The position numbers were made by a program, and so were the translations under genes. A stretch of DNA of 28,324 nucleotides from contig CAUGJN010000012.1 of NCBI GenBank assembly GCA_959599635.1, positions 1-28,324 on the forward strand, given 5' to 3'. The notes under the pieces were generated by a model. That model saw only the letters and a program-made list of their open reading frames with translations. It did no database searches and had not been told where the DNA came from. Of the stretch, positions 1 to 7,272 are shown piece after piece. Position 1 is the first letter of the stretch. Each line of letters begins with the position of its first letter. Source of the stretch: an uncultured Collinsella sp. Its GTDB lineage: Bacteria; Actinomycetota; Coriobacteriia; Coriobacteriales; Coriobacteriaceae.

Positions 1-1
1 C

Positions 2-44
2 GAAAGAACCCCCGCCGCACGAAGTGCGCAGCGGGGGTTCTTTC
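2..44. terminator. Hairpin closing the larA-channel operon (element 1)
   Basis: A perfect 14-bp stem (2-15 with 31-44) with arms rich in A or T at their outer ends, so it could end transcription on either strand. The top is a smaller CGCAC-GAA-GTGCG hairpin (16-28). The 15-nt top (16-30) and the 12 bases right after the stem (45-56) recur exactly in the element at 2436-2562, with different stem arms. It lies 62 bp past the channel stop codon. Any outer left arm would fall outside the window. Confidence 0.75.
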
Positions 45-106
45 ATGTCCGAGGACGCGCTGGGAAGTTACCCCATGCGGCCAGCGGACAACTATGTAGC
101 CTTGGA

Positions 107-838
107 CTAGAACATGCCCAAGAAACCATGCACAAACAGCGCGGCCACAATAGCACCGACAAACGGCGCGATGCCAGGAACAAGCAGGCCGTACTTCCAG
201 TTGTTATCGGCCTTGTTCTTAATCGGCAGCACCTGATAGGCCATGCGAGGACCAAGGTCACGAGCCTGGTTCATGGCGAAGCCGGTGATGCCGCCCATGC
301 CCATGCCGACAGCCCAAACGATCAGGCCGACGCAGATTGCGAGCATCAGAACGTTCTCGCCGGCGCGGCTAGCGGCAGCAAGGATGGCGCTGATGAACAC
401 GAAGGTGCAGATAGCCTCGCAAAAGAAGTTACGAGCATAGTTCGTGCCCTCGGTGGTGGGGTTGGTCGAGAAGATGTTGCGCTGGGCAATGGGGTCGACG
501 ACGCCCTCGGAAGCCTTGAACTCATCGGCATACATAAACCAAGCGATTACGGCACCCACAAAGCCGCCGAGCATATCGGCAAGCATAAAGGGGATGCAGT
601 TGCCCCACGGCACCAAGCCGACGATGCACTGGGCAAGCACCATAGCCGGGTTCATGCACACGGCGCCGCCAAAGACAAACAGGCAGACCGAGATGCCAAA
701 AGACCAAGTGGTGATGGCAAACATGTGACCGGAGCCCTGATACTTGGTGCCTTTGAGCACGGTATCGCAGTGCACGCCCACGCCAAAGACGATCATGAGG
801 GCCGTCGCGCCGAATTCGCAGAGGAGTTTGGTAAGCAT
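107..838 (-). CDS. Aquaporin/glycerol-facilitator (MIP) channel, probable lactate channel
   Basis: A 243-residue membrane protein of the major intrinsic protein family, which forms tetrameric pores for water, glycerol or other small neutral solutes. The first half-pore motif NPA is at residues 63-65. The second is NQA (190-192), followed by RDLGPR; the aspartate after the arginine is typical of aquaglyceroporins rather than water-only aquaporins. The codon is clearly CAG, so the proline is replaced by glutamine. About six membrane segments are visible. It starts 49 bp after the larA stop on the same strand, with an AAGG-type site just before the ATG. In Lactobacillus the lar operon encodes a MIP protein (LarD) that conducts lactic acid, so a lactate role is a fair inference; a glycerol role is possible. 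Confidence 0.88.
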   Translation of the reverse strand: MLTKLLCEFGATALMIVFGVGVHCDTVLKGTKYQGSGHMFAITTWSFGISVCLFVFGGAVCMNPAMVLAQCIVGLVPWGNCIPFMLADMLGGFVGAVIAWFMYADEFKASEGVVDPIAQRNIFSTNPTTEGTNYARNFFCEAICTFVFISAILAAASRAGENVLMLAICVGLIVWAVGMGMGGITGFAMNQARDLGPRMAYQVLPIKNKADNNWKYGLLVPGIAPFVGAIVAALFVHGFLGMF

Positions 839-887
839 AAAACCTTATCTTTCTTATCGGTTACAAACGATTCGTTTAAGCCGCGCA

Positions 888-2165
888 CTAGTGCTGTGCG
901 ACGACAACACCCAGGCCATCGGGGATGACGGCGACCTTGGCGTCGGCACCCTTCATCTCAAAGGCGAGCTTGAGCGCCTCCTCGAGGGTGTTGACCGGCG
1001 TCATGTGCATATCCTTGAGCATCTGGTGATCGCACAGGTCGGTAACCATGATCACGGGGTGATGTGCCAGGATGCGAGCGAAAATCTGGCTCGTCCACTG
1101 GTCGGGCAGGGTCTCGTCCTTGGGACGATCGATGCAGGCGCGCTCAAACTCCGCCGGATCGTTGTCGGCGATGTTGTGATAGAAGCCCTCGCCGCCGTGA
1201 CCGTCGGCACAACCAGCGACATCGATAATCACGCCACCCTCGGGAAGCGTGGCCTCGGCAGCGCACATGCCCTTCACGGCCTGGTAGATATTCTGGTCGA
1301 GCGGGTAGCCGCCGTTGGTGGTGATGGCGATCTCGCACTCGACGGGCTCAACGCCGGCAAGGCTCTTCACGAACTCGCAGCCAGCCTCGTGCGCCTTGTG
1401 GATGTCGCCGGCAAAGGAGCCAATGACCTCGTGCTTGCCGTTGAGCACCACGTTGAGCACAAAGGCAAGGTGGGCCATCTCAGCGGCGGCAAACATGTCC
1501 TCGCTCACGTGGTTGTGGCACAGGTTGCCGGCGCGCGAATGGGAATCGTTCACAAACTGGCCGTTGTGGTTGTACATGATGGTCTTGTAGCTGGCGATGC
1601 CAGGCAGGACGGACTTGCGGCTGCCAGAGAAACCGGCAAAGAAGTGCGGCTCAATGAAGCCCTCGGCAAGCAGCAGATCGCAATCGGCAGCAATCTTGTT
1701 GATGATGCACTCGCCACCAGAAGGCAGGGTGCCGATCTTTTTCATCATGCTGTCGTCAGTCGCGACGTGCATAACGATTTCCTCGTTGGCAACGATCTCC
1801 TCGCCATACTTGTTGACGAGCTCCTCGTGCGTCGACGGACGGTGCATACCCGTAGCAACCAGAATGCGAACGCGCGCCTCAGGCGCAGCGGAGTGGATGT
1901 GATGCAGCAGAATAGGCATCGTCACACGCGAGGGAACGGGACGCGTATGATCGGAGCTAATGATGACGATATCCTTCTTGCCAGCACAAAGCTCCTCGAG
2001 CGAAGGCGAGCCATAAGGGTTGGCAAGCGACTCCTCTACTAGCTCTTCCTGCGATTTCGTGGTCTTAAACTCGTTTTGATGACCTTCCATCACACCCGCG
2101 AAGTTCTTATCCTCGAGCTCCAGATGCAACGTCTTGTGGTCAAACGGCAGTTCACATTCAAACAA
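888..2165 (-). CDS. larA: Lactate racemase LarA (nickel-pincer enzyme), TTG start
   Basis: Interconverts D- and L-lactate, or a related 2-hydroxyacid, using the covalently bound nickel-pincer nucleotide made by LarB, LarC and LarE. From the TTG at 2165 the protein has 425 residues. Its key residues then carry the numbers known for Lactobacillus plantarum LarA: D72 and R75 (SDHTRP), H108 (GMHRPST), H174 (EPHFFAG), K184 (GSRK, pincer attachment), H200 (YNHNG, nickel ligand), and Y294, Q295, K298. An AGGAAGAGG site lies 10 bases before this TTG. The frame stays open upstream to 2306, but no ribosome site supports a longer protein. larB, larC and larE are not in the window. The channel gene follows. 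LarA homologues acting on other 2-hydroxyacids exist, so the exact substrate is not certain. Confidence 0.93.
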   Translation of the reverse strand: MFECELPFDHKTLHLELEDKNFAGVMEGHQNEFKTTKSQEELVEESLANPYGSPSLEELCAGKKDIVIISSDHTRPVPSRVTMPILLHHIHSAAPEARVRILVATGMHRPSTHEELVNKYGEEIVANEEIVMHVATDDSMMKKIGTLPSGGECIINKIAADCDLLLAEGFIEPHFFAGFSGSRKSVLPGIASYKTIMYNHNGQFVNDSHSRAGNLCHNHVSEDMFAAAEMAHLAFVLNVVLNGKHEVIGSFAGDIHKAHEAGCEFVKSLAGVEPVECEIAITTNGGYPLDQNIYQAVKGMCAAEATLPEGGVIIDVAGCADGHGGEGFYHNIADNDPAEFERACIDRPKDETLPDQWTSQIFARILAHHPVIMVTDLCDHQMLKDMHMTPVNTLEEALKLAFEMKGADAKVAVIPDGLGVVVAQH

Positions 2166-2283
2166 TGATGAGCGCCCTCTTCCTTTCAACTGACACACTA
2201 GATAAACCGTTGGAAGGATACGCCGCTCACCGAAAAACACCACCGTCCACCGACTCATTAACACAACGTTCATATTTGACCCA

Positions 2284-2321
2284 CAACAAAACGGCCGCGA
2301 CCCCAAACGGGACCGCGGCCG
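2284..2321 (-). terminator. Intrinsic terminator upstream of larA, minus strand
   Basis: Arms 2292-2304 and 2309-2321 pair over 13 bp around a 4-nt loop and are followed on the minus strand by TTTTGTTG. Two positions pair only as G-U on the minus-strand RNA and are A/C mismatches on the plus-strand RNA, so the hairpin favours minus-strand use. It probably stops read-through from ppc before larA. Confidence 0.75.
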
Positions 2322-2376
2322 CTACAGTCGTAAGGCGAGAAGCGCCAAATGCGCCACCAGGATAGACCCCATCCAA

Positions 2377-2393
2377 AACGCGCGAAGCGCGTT
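2377..2393. repeat. Short perfect hairpin in the ppc-larA gap
   Basis: Seven-bp perfect stem (2377-2383 with 2387-2393) with a 3-nt GAA loop. On the plus strand it is followed by ATCTTTT; on the minus strand the U tail is weak (TTGG). It may be a minor terminator. The GAA loop resembles the loops of the two larger hairpins in this region. Confidence 0.5.
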
Positions 2394-2435
2394 ATCTTTT
2401 CCCCAGCAGTAATCCGTCGAAGACCGGACATCGCA

Positions 2436-2562
2436 GGGCCCGCCATCAGTTTACTTTTAGGCACACTCCGCAGGACGCAAGAAGCCCTCGCCGCACGAAG
2501 TGCGCAGCGAGGGCTTCTTGCATGTCCGAGGACGTGCCTAAAAGTAAACTGATGGCGGGCCC
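2436..2562. repeat. Composite 127-bp inverted repeat downstream of ppc (element 2)
   Basis: An outer perfect 29-bp inverted repeat (2436-2464 with 2534-2562) encloses two 12-nt spacers (2465-2476 and 2522-2533) and an inner perfect 15-bp inverted repeat (2477-2491 with 2507-2521). The inner one is capped by a CGCAC-GAA-GTGCG hairpin (2492-2504). Each spacer can form its own mini-hairpin (TCC-GCA-GGA and GTCC-GA-GGAC), so the whole can fold as a four-way junction. It begins 21 bp after the ppc stop and probably also ends ppc transcription. The 15-nt inner top and the right spacer are identical to those of element 1 at positions 16-56. No target-site duplication is evident. Confidence 0.85.
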
Positions 2563-2583
2563 GGACGACTACAGGGCTATCGA

Positions 2584-5397
2584 TTACCCCGTGTTTTGCA
2601 ATCCTGCCGAGACGCCGGTCACAGTCGAAAGAATCAGGCTCATGTACTCGGCCTTCTTCTCCTCCGCCATCTCGTCCTGGTTCATACGCACCTCGCGAAG
2701 GGCGCGGACCTGTGCGATGGACAGGGCGTCGACGTAGGGGTTGCGCACGCGGACAGCGCAGCCAAGCACGCGGCGGCGCTGTAGCGGCCACTCGTCACCG
2801 ACGATGGCAAGGACCCACTTACGGGTGAGCTGCATCTCAGTGAAGACCTTCTCGGACAGATCCTGGCGATCGCCCAGGTGCAGGTACATCTTGGCGATGC
2901 GCTGATCGGTCTTAGCGATCGACATCTCAATATTGTCGATGAACGTGCGGAAGAACGGCCACTCCTGGTAGGCAGCCTTGAGCTGGTCAAGATCGCCCAG
3001 CTGCTCGCAGGCGGTGCCCAGGCCGTACCAAGCGGCCAGATTGATGCGTGCCTGGCTCCAGCTAAAGATCCACGGAATGGTACGCAGGTCGTCGAGCGAC
3101 TTGGCACCCAGACCGCGCTTGGCCGGGCGCGACCCGATCGGCAGCAGACCGACCTCGGTCAGCGGCGTCACGGTCGAGAACCACGGTGTAAAGTCCTCGG
3201 TGTTCAGCAGGTCCAGATAGCGCTCATGGCTTGCGGCGTTAAGCTTCTCGGCCATATCCCAGAACTTCTGCGTGGTCTCGGTGTTGGTCTTCTCGACACT
3301 CGGGGCCGACTGCAAAAGCGTTGCGGCTGCAACGGACTCAACATGGCGCTGAGCCAGCGTGCGGTTACCGTAACGGGCAAAAATGACCTCGCCCTGCTCG
3401 GTGAGCTTAAAGAAGCAGTTGACCGAACCCTTGGGCTGCGCCAGCACGGCCTTGTTGGCCGGGCCGCCACCACGGCCCACGGCACCGCCGCGACCGTGCA
3501 TGAGCACCAAGTCGATATCGTTTTTCTCGGCCCACTTGGCAATACGTTCCTGCGCGGAGTGCAGCGCGAGCATAGCCGTGGTAGGACCGGCATCCTTGGA
3601 GGAGTCGGAGTAGCCCAGCATGACCTCCATGCGGCGGTTGGTCTGGGCAAGGCGCTTTTGCACCACGGGCAGCGTAAGCATCTGGTCGAGCACGTCGACG
3701 CAGCCCTCGAGGTCCTCGAGCTGCTCGAACAGCGGGATCACGTCGAGCTCGGGGACATCCTCCTCGTGTGCAAAGGACAGGTGGGCAAGCTCAAAGACGT
3801 CGGCCACATGCTGGGCGCTCTTGGTAAACGAGATGATGTAGCGGTGCGCCATCTTCTTGCCGTAGCGCTTTTGGATGGAGCCGATGGCACGGAAGGTATC
3901 GATGACCTCGCGCGTCATGGGCTGCAGGTCGCCATGGATACCGTTCTCGTGGATATCCTTGAGGGCGCGGGCGTGCACCACGGAGTGCTGACGGAACTCC
4001 ATCTCGACCATATGGAAGCCGAAGGACTCGACCTGCCAGATGATGGTCTGGACCGGGCCGTAGGCAGCACGGACGGCACCGCAGGCGGCCAGCGAGCGCT
4101 GGACGACGCGCAGGTCCTCCAGGAACTCATCGGCGCTGTGGTACATGGTGTCGGTGATGCGACGGACGGTGGCGTTGAGTCGGTCTGCCATGACGAGCAT
4201 GACGGCGCGATGCGGCTCGTGCTCGGAGATCAGCTCGGCGCGTGCCGTGTACTGGGTGCTCATCTCGACCTGATGGTTCCACAGGTTGATAAGCTCGGCA
4301 GACGGCTTGCTGTAGGTGGCCTCGAGCGTGAGGTTGCGGCCGATGCGGCGGCACTTGTCCTCGAGCTTGAGCACCATATGGGTGAAATACTTGGCGGCGA
4401 CCTCACGGCTCACCTTGGCGGTGACGTTGGGGTTACCGTCGCGGTCGGAACCGATCCAGCTGCCGGGATGGAAGAACGCCGGGCACAGCGGCGGCACGGT
4501 ACCGGCCTTGTCGCCCAGCACCCAGTCGTCAAAACGACGATAGATGACGGGAATGACGTCAAACAGCGTGTTATCGAAGATGTCGATGATGGTATCGGCT
4601 TCCTCGACCGGCGTGGGCTTCTTGAGCGCGATGGGGCTCGTACGCACCAGGGCGTCAATCTCCTGCAGCATATGGCGCTCGTTCTCCACCAGGTCGGAGC
4701 CGCCCAGACGCGGACGCTCCTCCAGCAGGTTGGAGATACGGCGAATCTTGCCCTCGACGGCCTTGCGACGGGCTTCGGTGGGATGTGCTGTAAAGACAGG
4801 GTGGAACTCAAGCTTGCCGAGCAGCTCGTTGGCACCCTCGACACCCATCTCGTTTACCAACTGGTGATAGGCGACGGTGAGTTCGTTGGCGGGATCGACC
4901 TCGGTATCGGTCGACGCACCGGCCTCGCGCTCGCGCAGCTGCGCCACACGGTAATTCTCCTCCGACAGGTTTGCCAGATGGAAGAAGCTCGTAAAGGCGC
5001 GGACGATAACCTGCTGTTTATCGAGCGGCAGGCTGTCGATCAGATCGACGACTTCGCGAAACGCCACGGCGGTGGGCTCGTCAGCAGTGGGCACGCCCTG
5101 CTCGTCGACGGACTCATCGGCAGCACGGCTACCGGGGTTGCCGGCATTGGCCACAATCTCGGCTGTCAAAATCTTGTCGAACAGGTCCGCGATCTCGGGA
5201 TCATACTCGCTAAGCACACGGCGCTCCAGGCGCAAGAACAGCGCCAGATTGTCGCGCAGCTCCTCGGGGATCTCGATCTCGGCGAGACGCTCCTTGGACT
5301 CGGCATTCGAGCCGATTCGGTTAACGAGGCGGTTGACCACGGCAGCGACGCGCGCCGCGGCTTCGGGTACAGACTGGTTGCTTAGGTTCTCAGCCAC
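2584..5397 (-). CDS. ppc: Phosphoenolpyruvate carboxylase
   Basis: Cytosolic enzyme that carboxylates PEP with bicarbonate to give oxaloacetate, refilling the C4 pool; in an anaerobe this also feeds succinate formation. Hallmarks are visible: FTAHPTE near residues 202-208 with the catalytic histidine, GSDRDGNPN near 314, GYSDSSKDAG near 595, the glycine-rich HGRGGAVGRGGG loop near 632, and the family's C-terminal end SAGLQNTG. At 937 residues it is full length for the bacterial family (about 880-960). I prefer the GTG at 5397, which has GGAGG four bases upstream. The ATG at 5409 is also in frame, but its AGGAGG sits only one base away, which is too close. The gene stands alone, ending in the composite hairpin element. 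Confidence 0.96.
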   Translation of the reverse strand: MAENLSNQSVPEAAARVAAVVNRLVNRIGSNAESKERLAEIEIPEELRDNLALFLRLERRVLSEYDPEIADLFDKILTAEIVANAGNPGSRAADESVDEQGVPTADEPTAVAFREVVDLIDSLPLDKQQVIVRAFTSFFHLANLSEENYRVAQLREREAGASTDTEVDPANELTVAYHQLVNEMGVEGANELLGKLEFHPVFTAHPTEARRKAVEGKIRRISNLLEERPRLGGSDLVENERHMLQEIDALVRTSPIALKKPTPVEEADTIIDIFDNTLFDVIPVIYRRFDDWVLGDKAGTVPPLCPAFFHPGSWIGSDRDGNPNVTAKVSREVAAKYFTHMVLKLEDKCRRIGRNLTLEATYSKPSAELINLWNHQVEMSTQYTARAELISEHEPHRAVMLVMADRLNATVRRITDTMYHSADEFLEDLRVVQRSLAACGAVRAAYGPVQTIIWQVESFGFHMVEMEFRQHSVVHARALKDIHENGIHGDLQPMTREVIDTFRAIGSIQKRYGKKMAHRYIISFTKSAQHVADVFELAHLSFAHEEDVPELDVIPLFEQLEDLEGCVDVLDQMLTLPVVQKRLAQTNRRMEVMLGYSDSSKDAGPTTAMLALHSAQERIAKWAEKNDIDLVLMHGRGGAVGRGGGPANKAVLAQPKGSVNCFFKLTEQGEVIFARYGNRTLAQRHVESVAAATLLQSAPSVEKTNTETTQKFWDMAEKLNAASHERYLDLLNTEDFTPWFSTVTPLTEVGLLPIGSRPAKRGLGAKSLDDLRTIPWIFSWSQARINLAAWYGLGTACEQLGDLDQLKAAYQEWPFFRTFIDNIEMSIAKTDQRIAKMYLHLGDRQDLSEKVFTEMQLTRKWVLAIVGDEWPLQRRRVLGCAVRVRNPYVDALSIAQVRALREVRMNQDEMAEEKKAEYMSLILSTVTGVSAGLQNTG

Positions 5398-5561
5398 GTT
5401 TCCTCCCATTCCTCCTTCTATGCACGTAACATGCGGTATTTATTATAGGCACTCGGCAAAAACTTTCGAAGCTGATTGCGCTTTACCACACAAAAGTATT
5501 TTCTGCATTGCAAGGCTTTTTGCCCCAAATGGTCGTATTTCTCGGTGGACGGCATATGCAA

Positions 5562-5597
5562 ACGGGGGCATTCCGCATAAATGCGAAACACCCCCGT
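5562..5597 (-). terminator. hisS terminator
   Basis: Seven-bp GC-rich outer stem (5562-5568 with 5591-5597) enclosing a second stem built from CGCAT and ATGCG. It lies about 58 bp past the hisS stop codon and between hisS and ppc, both on the minus strand. The U tail on the minus strand is short (TTTGC), so strength is uncertain. Confidence 0.6.
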
Positions 5598-5654
5598 AAC
5601 AATCGCTCTCCATGAGCAGGGCACGTTAGCAGGCCCGCAGCTCAAAAAGATACG

Positions 5655-6968
5655 CTACAGGCGCTCGCGAACCGCCTCGACCACATTGGCCAGATCGACG
5701 AGAACCTCGTCATGGCTCTCCATGTCGCGCACTTTGACCTTGCCGGCAGCAAGCTCGTCGCCACCCAGGACAAGGATGAGCTTGGCACCCACCTTATCGG
5801 CCTGCTTAAACTGGGCCTTGAGCGAACGGCCCTGATAGTCCGCCTCGGTCACAATCCCTGCAGCGCGAAGCTGCTGCGTAATGGTAAAGACGTTCTGACG
5901 CAGCTCCTTGCCGGCGTTGGCGACGTAGACGCACGGGACCTCCTCGGCACCCAGGTCGCTGCCAAAGGCCTGCAGGGCCAGCAGGGCGCGCTCAAAGCCG
6001 ACGGCAAAGCCGACGCCCGCCGTGGGCTTACCGCCCTCGAGCTCAACGAGGCCATCGTAGCGACCGCCACCACCGATGGAGCCGACACCGGCGCCGGGAG
6101 CCTCGACCTCAAAGACAGTACGGGTGTAGTAGTCCAGGCCGCGCACCAGGGTGGGATCCTCAACATACTCGATACCGGCGGCGTCCAGATAGCGCTTGAC
6201 TTGCTCGTAGTGCTCGCGGCACTCGTCGCACAGGTTGTCGCCCATCAGCGGTGCGTCGGACATGATCTCGCGGCAATGGTCGTTCTTGCAGTCGAAGGCG
6301 CGCAGCGGGTTGAGCTCGGCGCGCTCGCGGCACTCGTCGCACATCTCGTCGGCGTGATCGAGGATAAACTGCTTGACCTGCTCGCGATATGCCGGACGGC
6401 ACTGCGCATCGCCCATCGAGTTAATAAGCAGACGGAGCTTGGACAGATCGAAGCCCAGGCGCTTGTAGAACTCCATAAGCATGATGATGCACTCGGCGTC
6501 GGCAGCCGGATCGGGAGCGCCGAGCCACTCGATGCCCACCTGGTGGAACTGGCGCAGGCGTCCCTTCTGGGGGCGCTCGCCGCGGAACATGGCCTCGGCG
6601 TAATAGGCCTTAAACGGCGTGGAGCCCTGGGGCACCAGATTGTTCTCCACGACGGCGCGCACCACACCGGCCGTGCCCTCGGGACGAAGGGCCAGGCGCT
6701 GCTTGGGCTTAAGCTTGGTGTCGGTGCCCTCGGTAAAGACGCGCTCCAGGTTGGCGCCGCTAAACACGCGGAACATCTCCTTGCGCACGACGTCGGTCGA
6801 CTGGCCGATACCGTGGACAAACACGTCCACCTGCTCGATCGCGGGCGTCTCGATGGGCTTAAAGCCAAACGGCTCGAACACGCCGGCCGCAATCTGCTGC
6901 ATCTTTTGCCAGGCGCGCATCTCGGCGCCGATAAGGTCGCGGGTTCCCTCCGCCTTCTGTGCCTGCAT
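5655..6968 (-). CDS. hisS: Histidyl-tRNA synthetase
   Basis: Charges tRNA-His with histidine in two steps through histidyl-AMP; a class II synthetase that works as a homodimer. Seen here: the N-terminal KAEGTRDL segment, LRPEGTAGVVRA, motif 2 as FRGERPQKGRLRQFHQ, the histidine-binding signature RGLDYYTRTVFE, motif 3 as GVGFAVGFERAL, and a C-terminal anticodon-binding domain. A cysteine-rich insertion (CDEC, DCKNDHC, CDEC) surrounds the NPLRAFDCK segment and could bind a metal; that is inference. The ATG at 6968 gives 437 residues and has AAAGGTG eight bases upstream; the TTG two codons earlier is too close to that site. Not obviously in an operon: hairpins lie on both sides. Confidence 0.96.
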   Translation of the reverse strand: MQAQKAEGTRDLIGAEMRAWQKMQQIAAGVFEPFGFKPIETPAIEQVDVFVHGIGQSTDVVRKEMFRVFSGANLERVFTEGTDTKLKPKQRLALRPEGTAGVVRAVVENNLVPQGSTPFKAYYAEAMFRGERPQKGRLRQFHQVGIEWLGAPDPAADAECIIMLMEFYKRLGFDLSKLRLLINSMGDAQCRPAYREQVKQFILDHADEMCDECRERAELNPLRAFDCKNDHCREIMSDAPLMGDNLCDECREHYEQVKRYLDAAGIEYVEDPTLVRGLDYYTRTVFEVEAPGAGVGSIGGGGRYDGLVELEGGKPTAGVGFAVGFERALLALQAFGSDLGAEEVPCVYVANAGKELRQNVFTITQQLRAAGIVTEADYQGRSLKAQFKQADKVGAKLILVLGGDELAAGKVKVRDMESHDEVLVDLANVVEAVRERL

Positions 6969-7010
6969 GGGCAAACACCTTTCTTTTGTATCGCGTCATA
7001 GGTAGTGGTC

Positions 7011-7016
7011 ATTATA
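7011..7016 (-). promoter_or_regulatory. Probable -10 box for hisS
   Basis: Perfect TATAAT on the minus strand, 43 bp before the hisS ATG. No good -35 is found 16-18 bp upstream; that position runs into the arm of the hairpin at 7034-7093. Transcription would begin near 7004. Confidence 0.5.
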
Positions 7017-7033
7017 CGGCACAAACACAAACA

Positions 7034-7093
7034 GCGGCGGTGCATCTGACCGAACGAGGGTATGGGGACTCGTTCGGCCAGATGCACCGCCGC
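7034..7093 (-). terminator. Long 25-bp hairpin upstream of hisS
   Basis: Arms 7034-7058 and 7069-7093 pair at 24 of 25 positions; the remaining one is A-C in plus-strand RNA but can be G-U in minus-strand RNA. The loop is 10 nt. On the minus strand it is followed by a U-rich run (TGTTTGTGTTTG), so it can act as terminator for transcripts arriving from the MFS side. Its inner edge abuts the -35 position of the hisS promoter. Confidence 0.65.
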
Positions 7094-7172
7094 GGTGTGC
7101 AATCTGCAATCCTTCCGCCTCTTCGGATCACAAAATCCGTTGGACGGAAAGACTTCGGGTCATCTCTTGAGC

Positions 7173-7236
7173 CCGTGGCTGCATGGGAAACCGAATGACG
7201 GTACGAGCATCCATTCGGCTTCCAAGGCAGCCACGG
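7173..7236. repeat. Imperfect 25-bp inverted repeat after the MFS gene
   Basis: Arms 7173-7197 and 7212-7236 match at 22 of 25 positions around a 14-nt loop; the outer 10 bp are perfect. It lies 36 bp past the MFS stop codon. There is no clear U tract on the minus strand, so it may be an RNA 3'-end stabiliser rather than a terminator. Confidence 0.6.
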
Positions 7237-7272
7237 ACAAAACGGGGCAAAGAGCTACGAGCGACGTCGTCC

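Larger units (their letters stand above)
2166..2583. other. 418-bp non-coding stretch between ppc and larA
   Basis: No convincing gene. Moving downstream of ppc on the minus strand it holds the 127-bp composite inverted repeat (2436-2562), a small GC hairpin with a 3-nt loop (2377-2393), and a U-tailed terminator (2284-2321). The larA promoter must then lie between about 2166 and 2285, an AT-richer stretch, but I could not pick a single convincing -35/-10 pair. Short open frames on the plus strand here are discussed as a finding. Confidence 0.7.
6969..7272. other. 304-bp non-coding stretch between hisS and the MFS gene
   Basis: No gene seen. It holds three successive hairpins (7034-7093, 7111-7151, 7173-7236) and the probable hisS -10 box. 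The middle one is weak: stem 7124-7128 with 7135-7139 inside a second five-bp stem 7113-7117 with 7145-7149. I found no T-box signature such as a specifier stem and antiterminator. Confidence 0.6.

Noticed and set aside
2436..2562. An insertion sequence
   Set aside because: No transposase and no target-site duplication; a non-autonomous palindrome remains possible and is listed as a finding.
2878..5385. 835-codon open frame on the plus strand opposite ppc
   Set aside because: A shadow of the GC-rich third-position bias of ppc; no ribosome site and no recognisable family. PEP carboxylase on the other strand has every hallmark.
5712..7001. 429-codon open frame opposite hisS, and similar long frames opposite htpG, the YhgE genes, M20 and the kinases
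   Set aside because: All lie wholly antisense to clear genes and show skewed A, G, D, H, L, V composition typical of antisense frames.
6975..7033. T-box riboswitch upstream of hisS
   Set aside because: The leader after the -10 box is only about 36 nt; no antiterminator or specifier loop is possible there.
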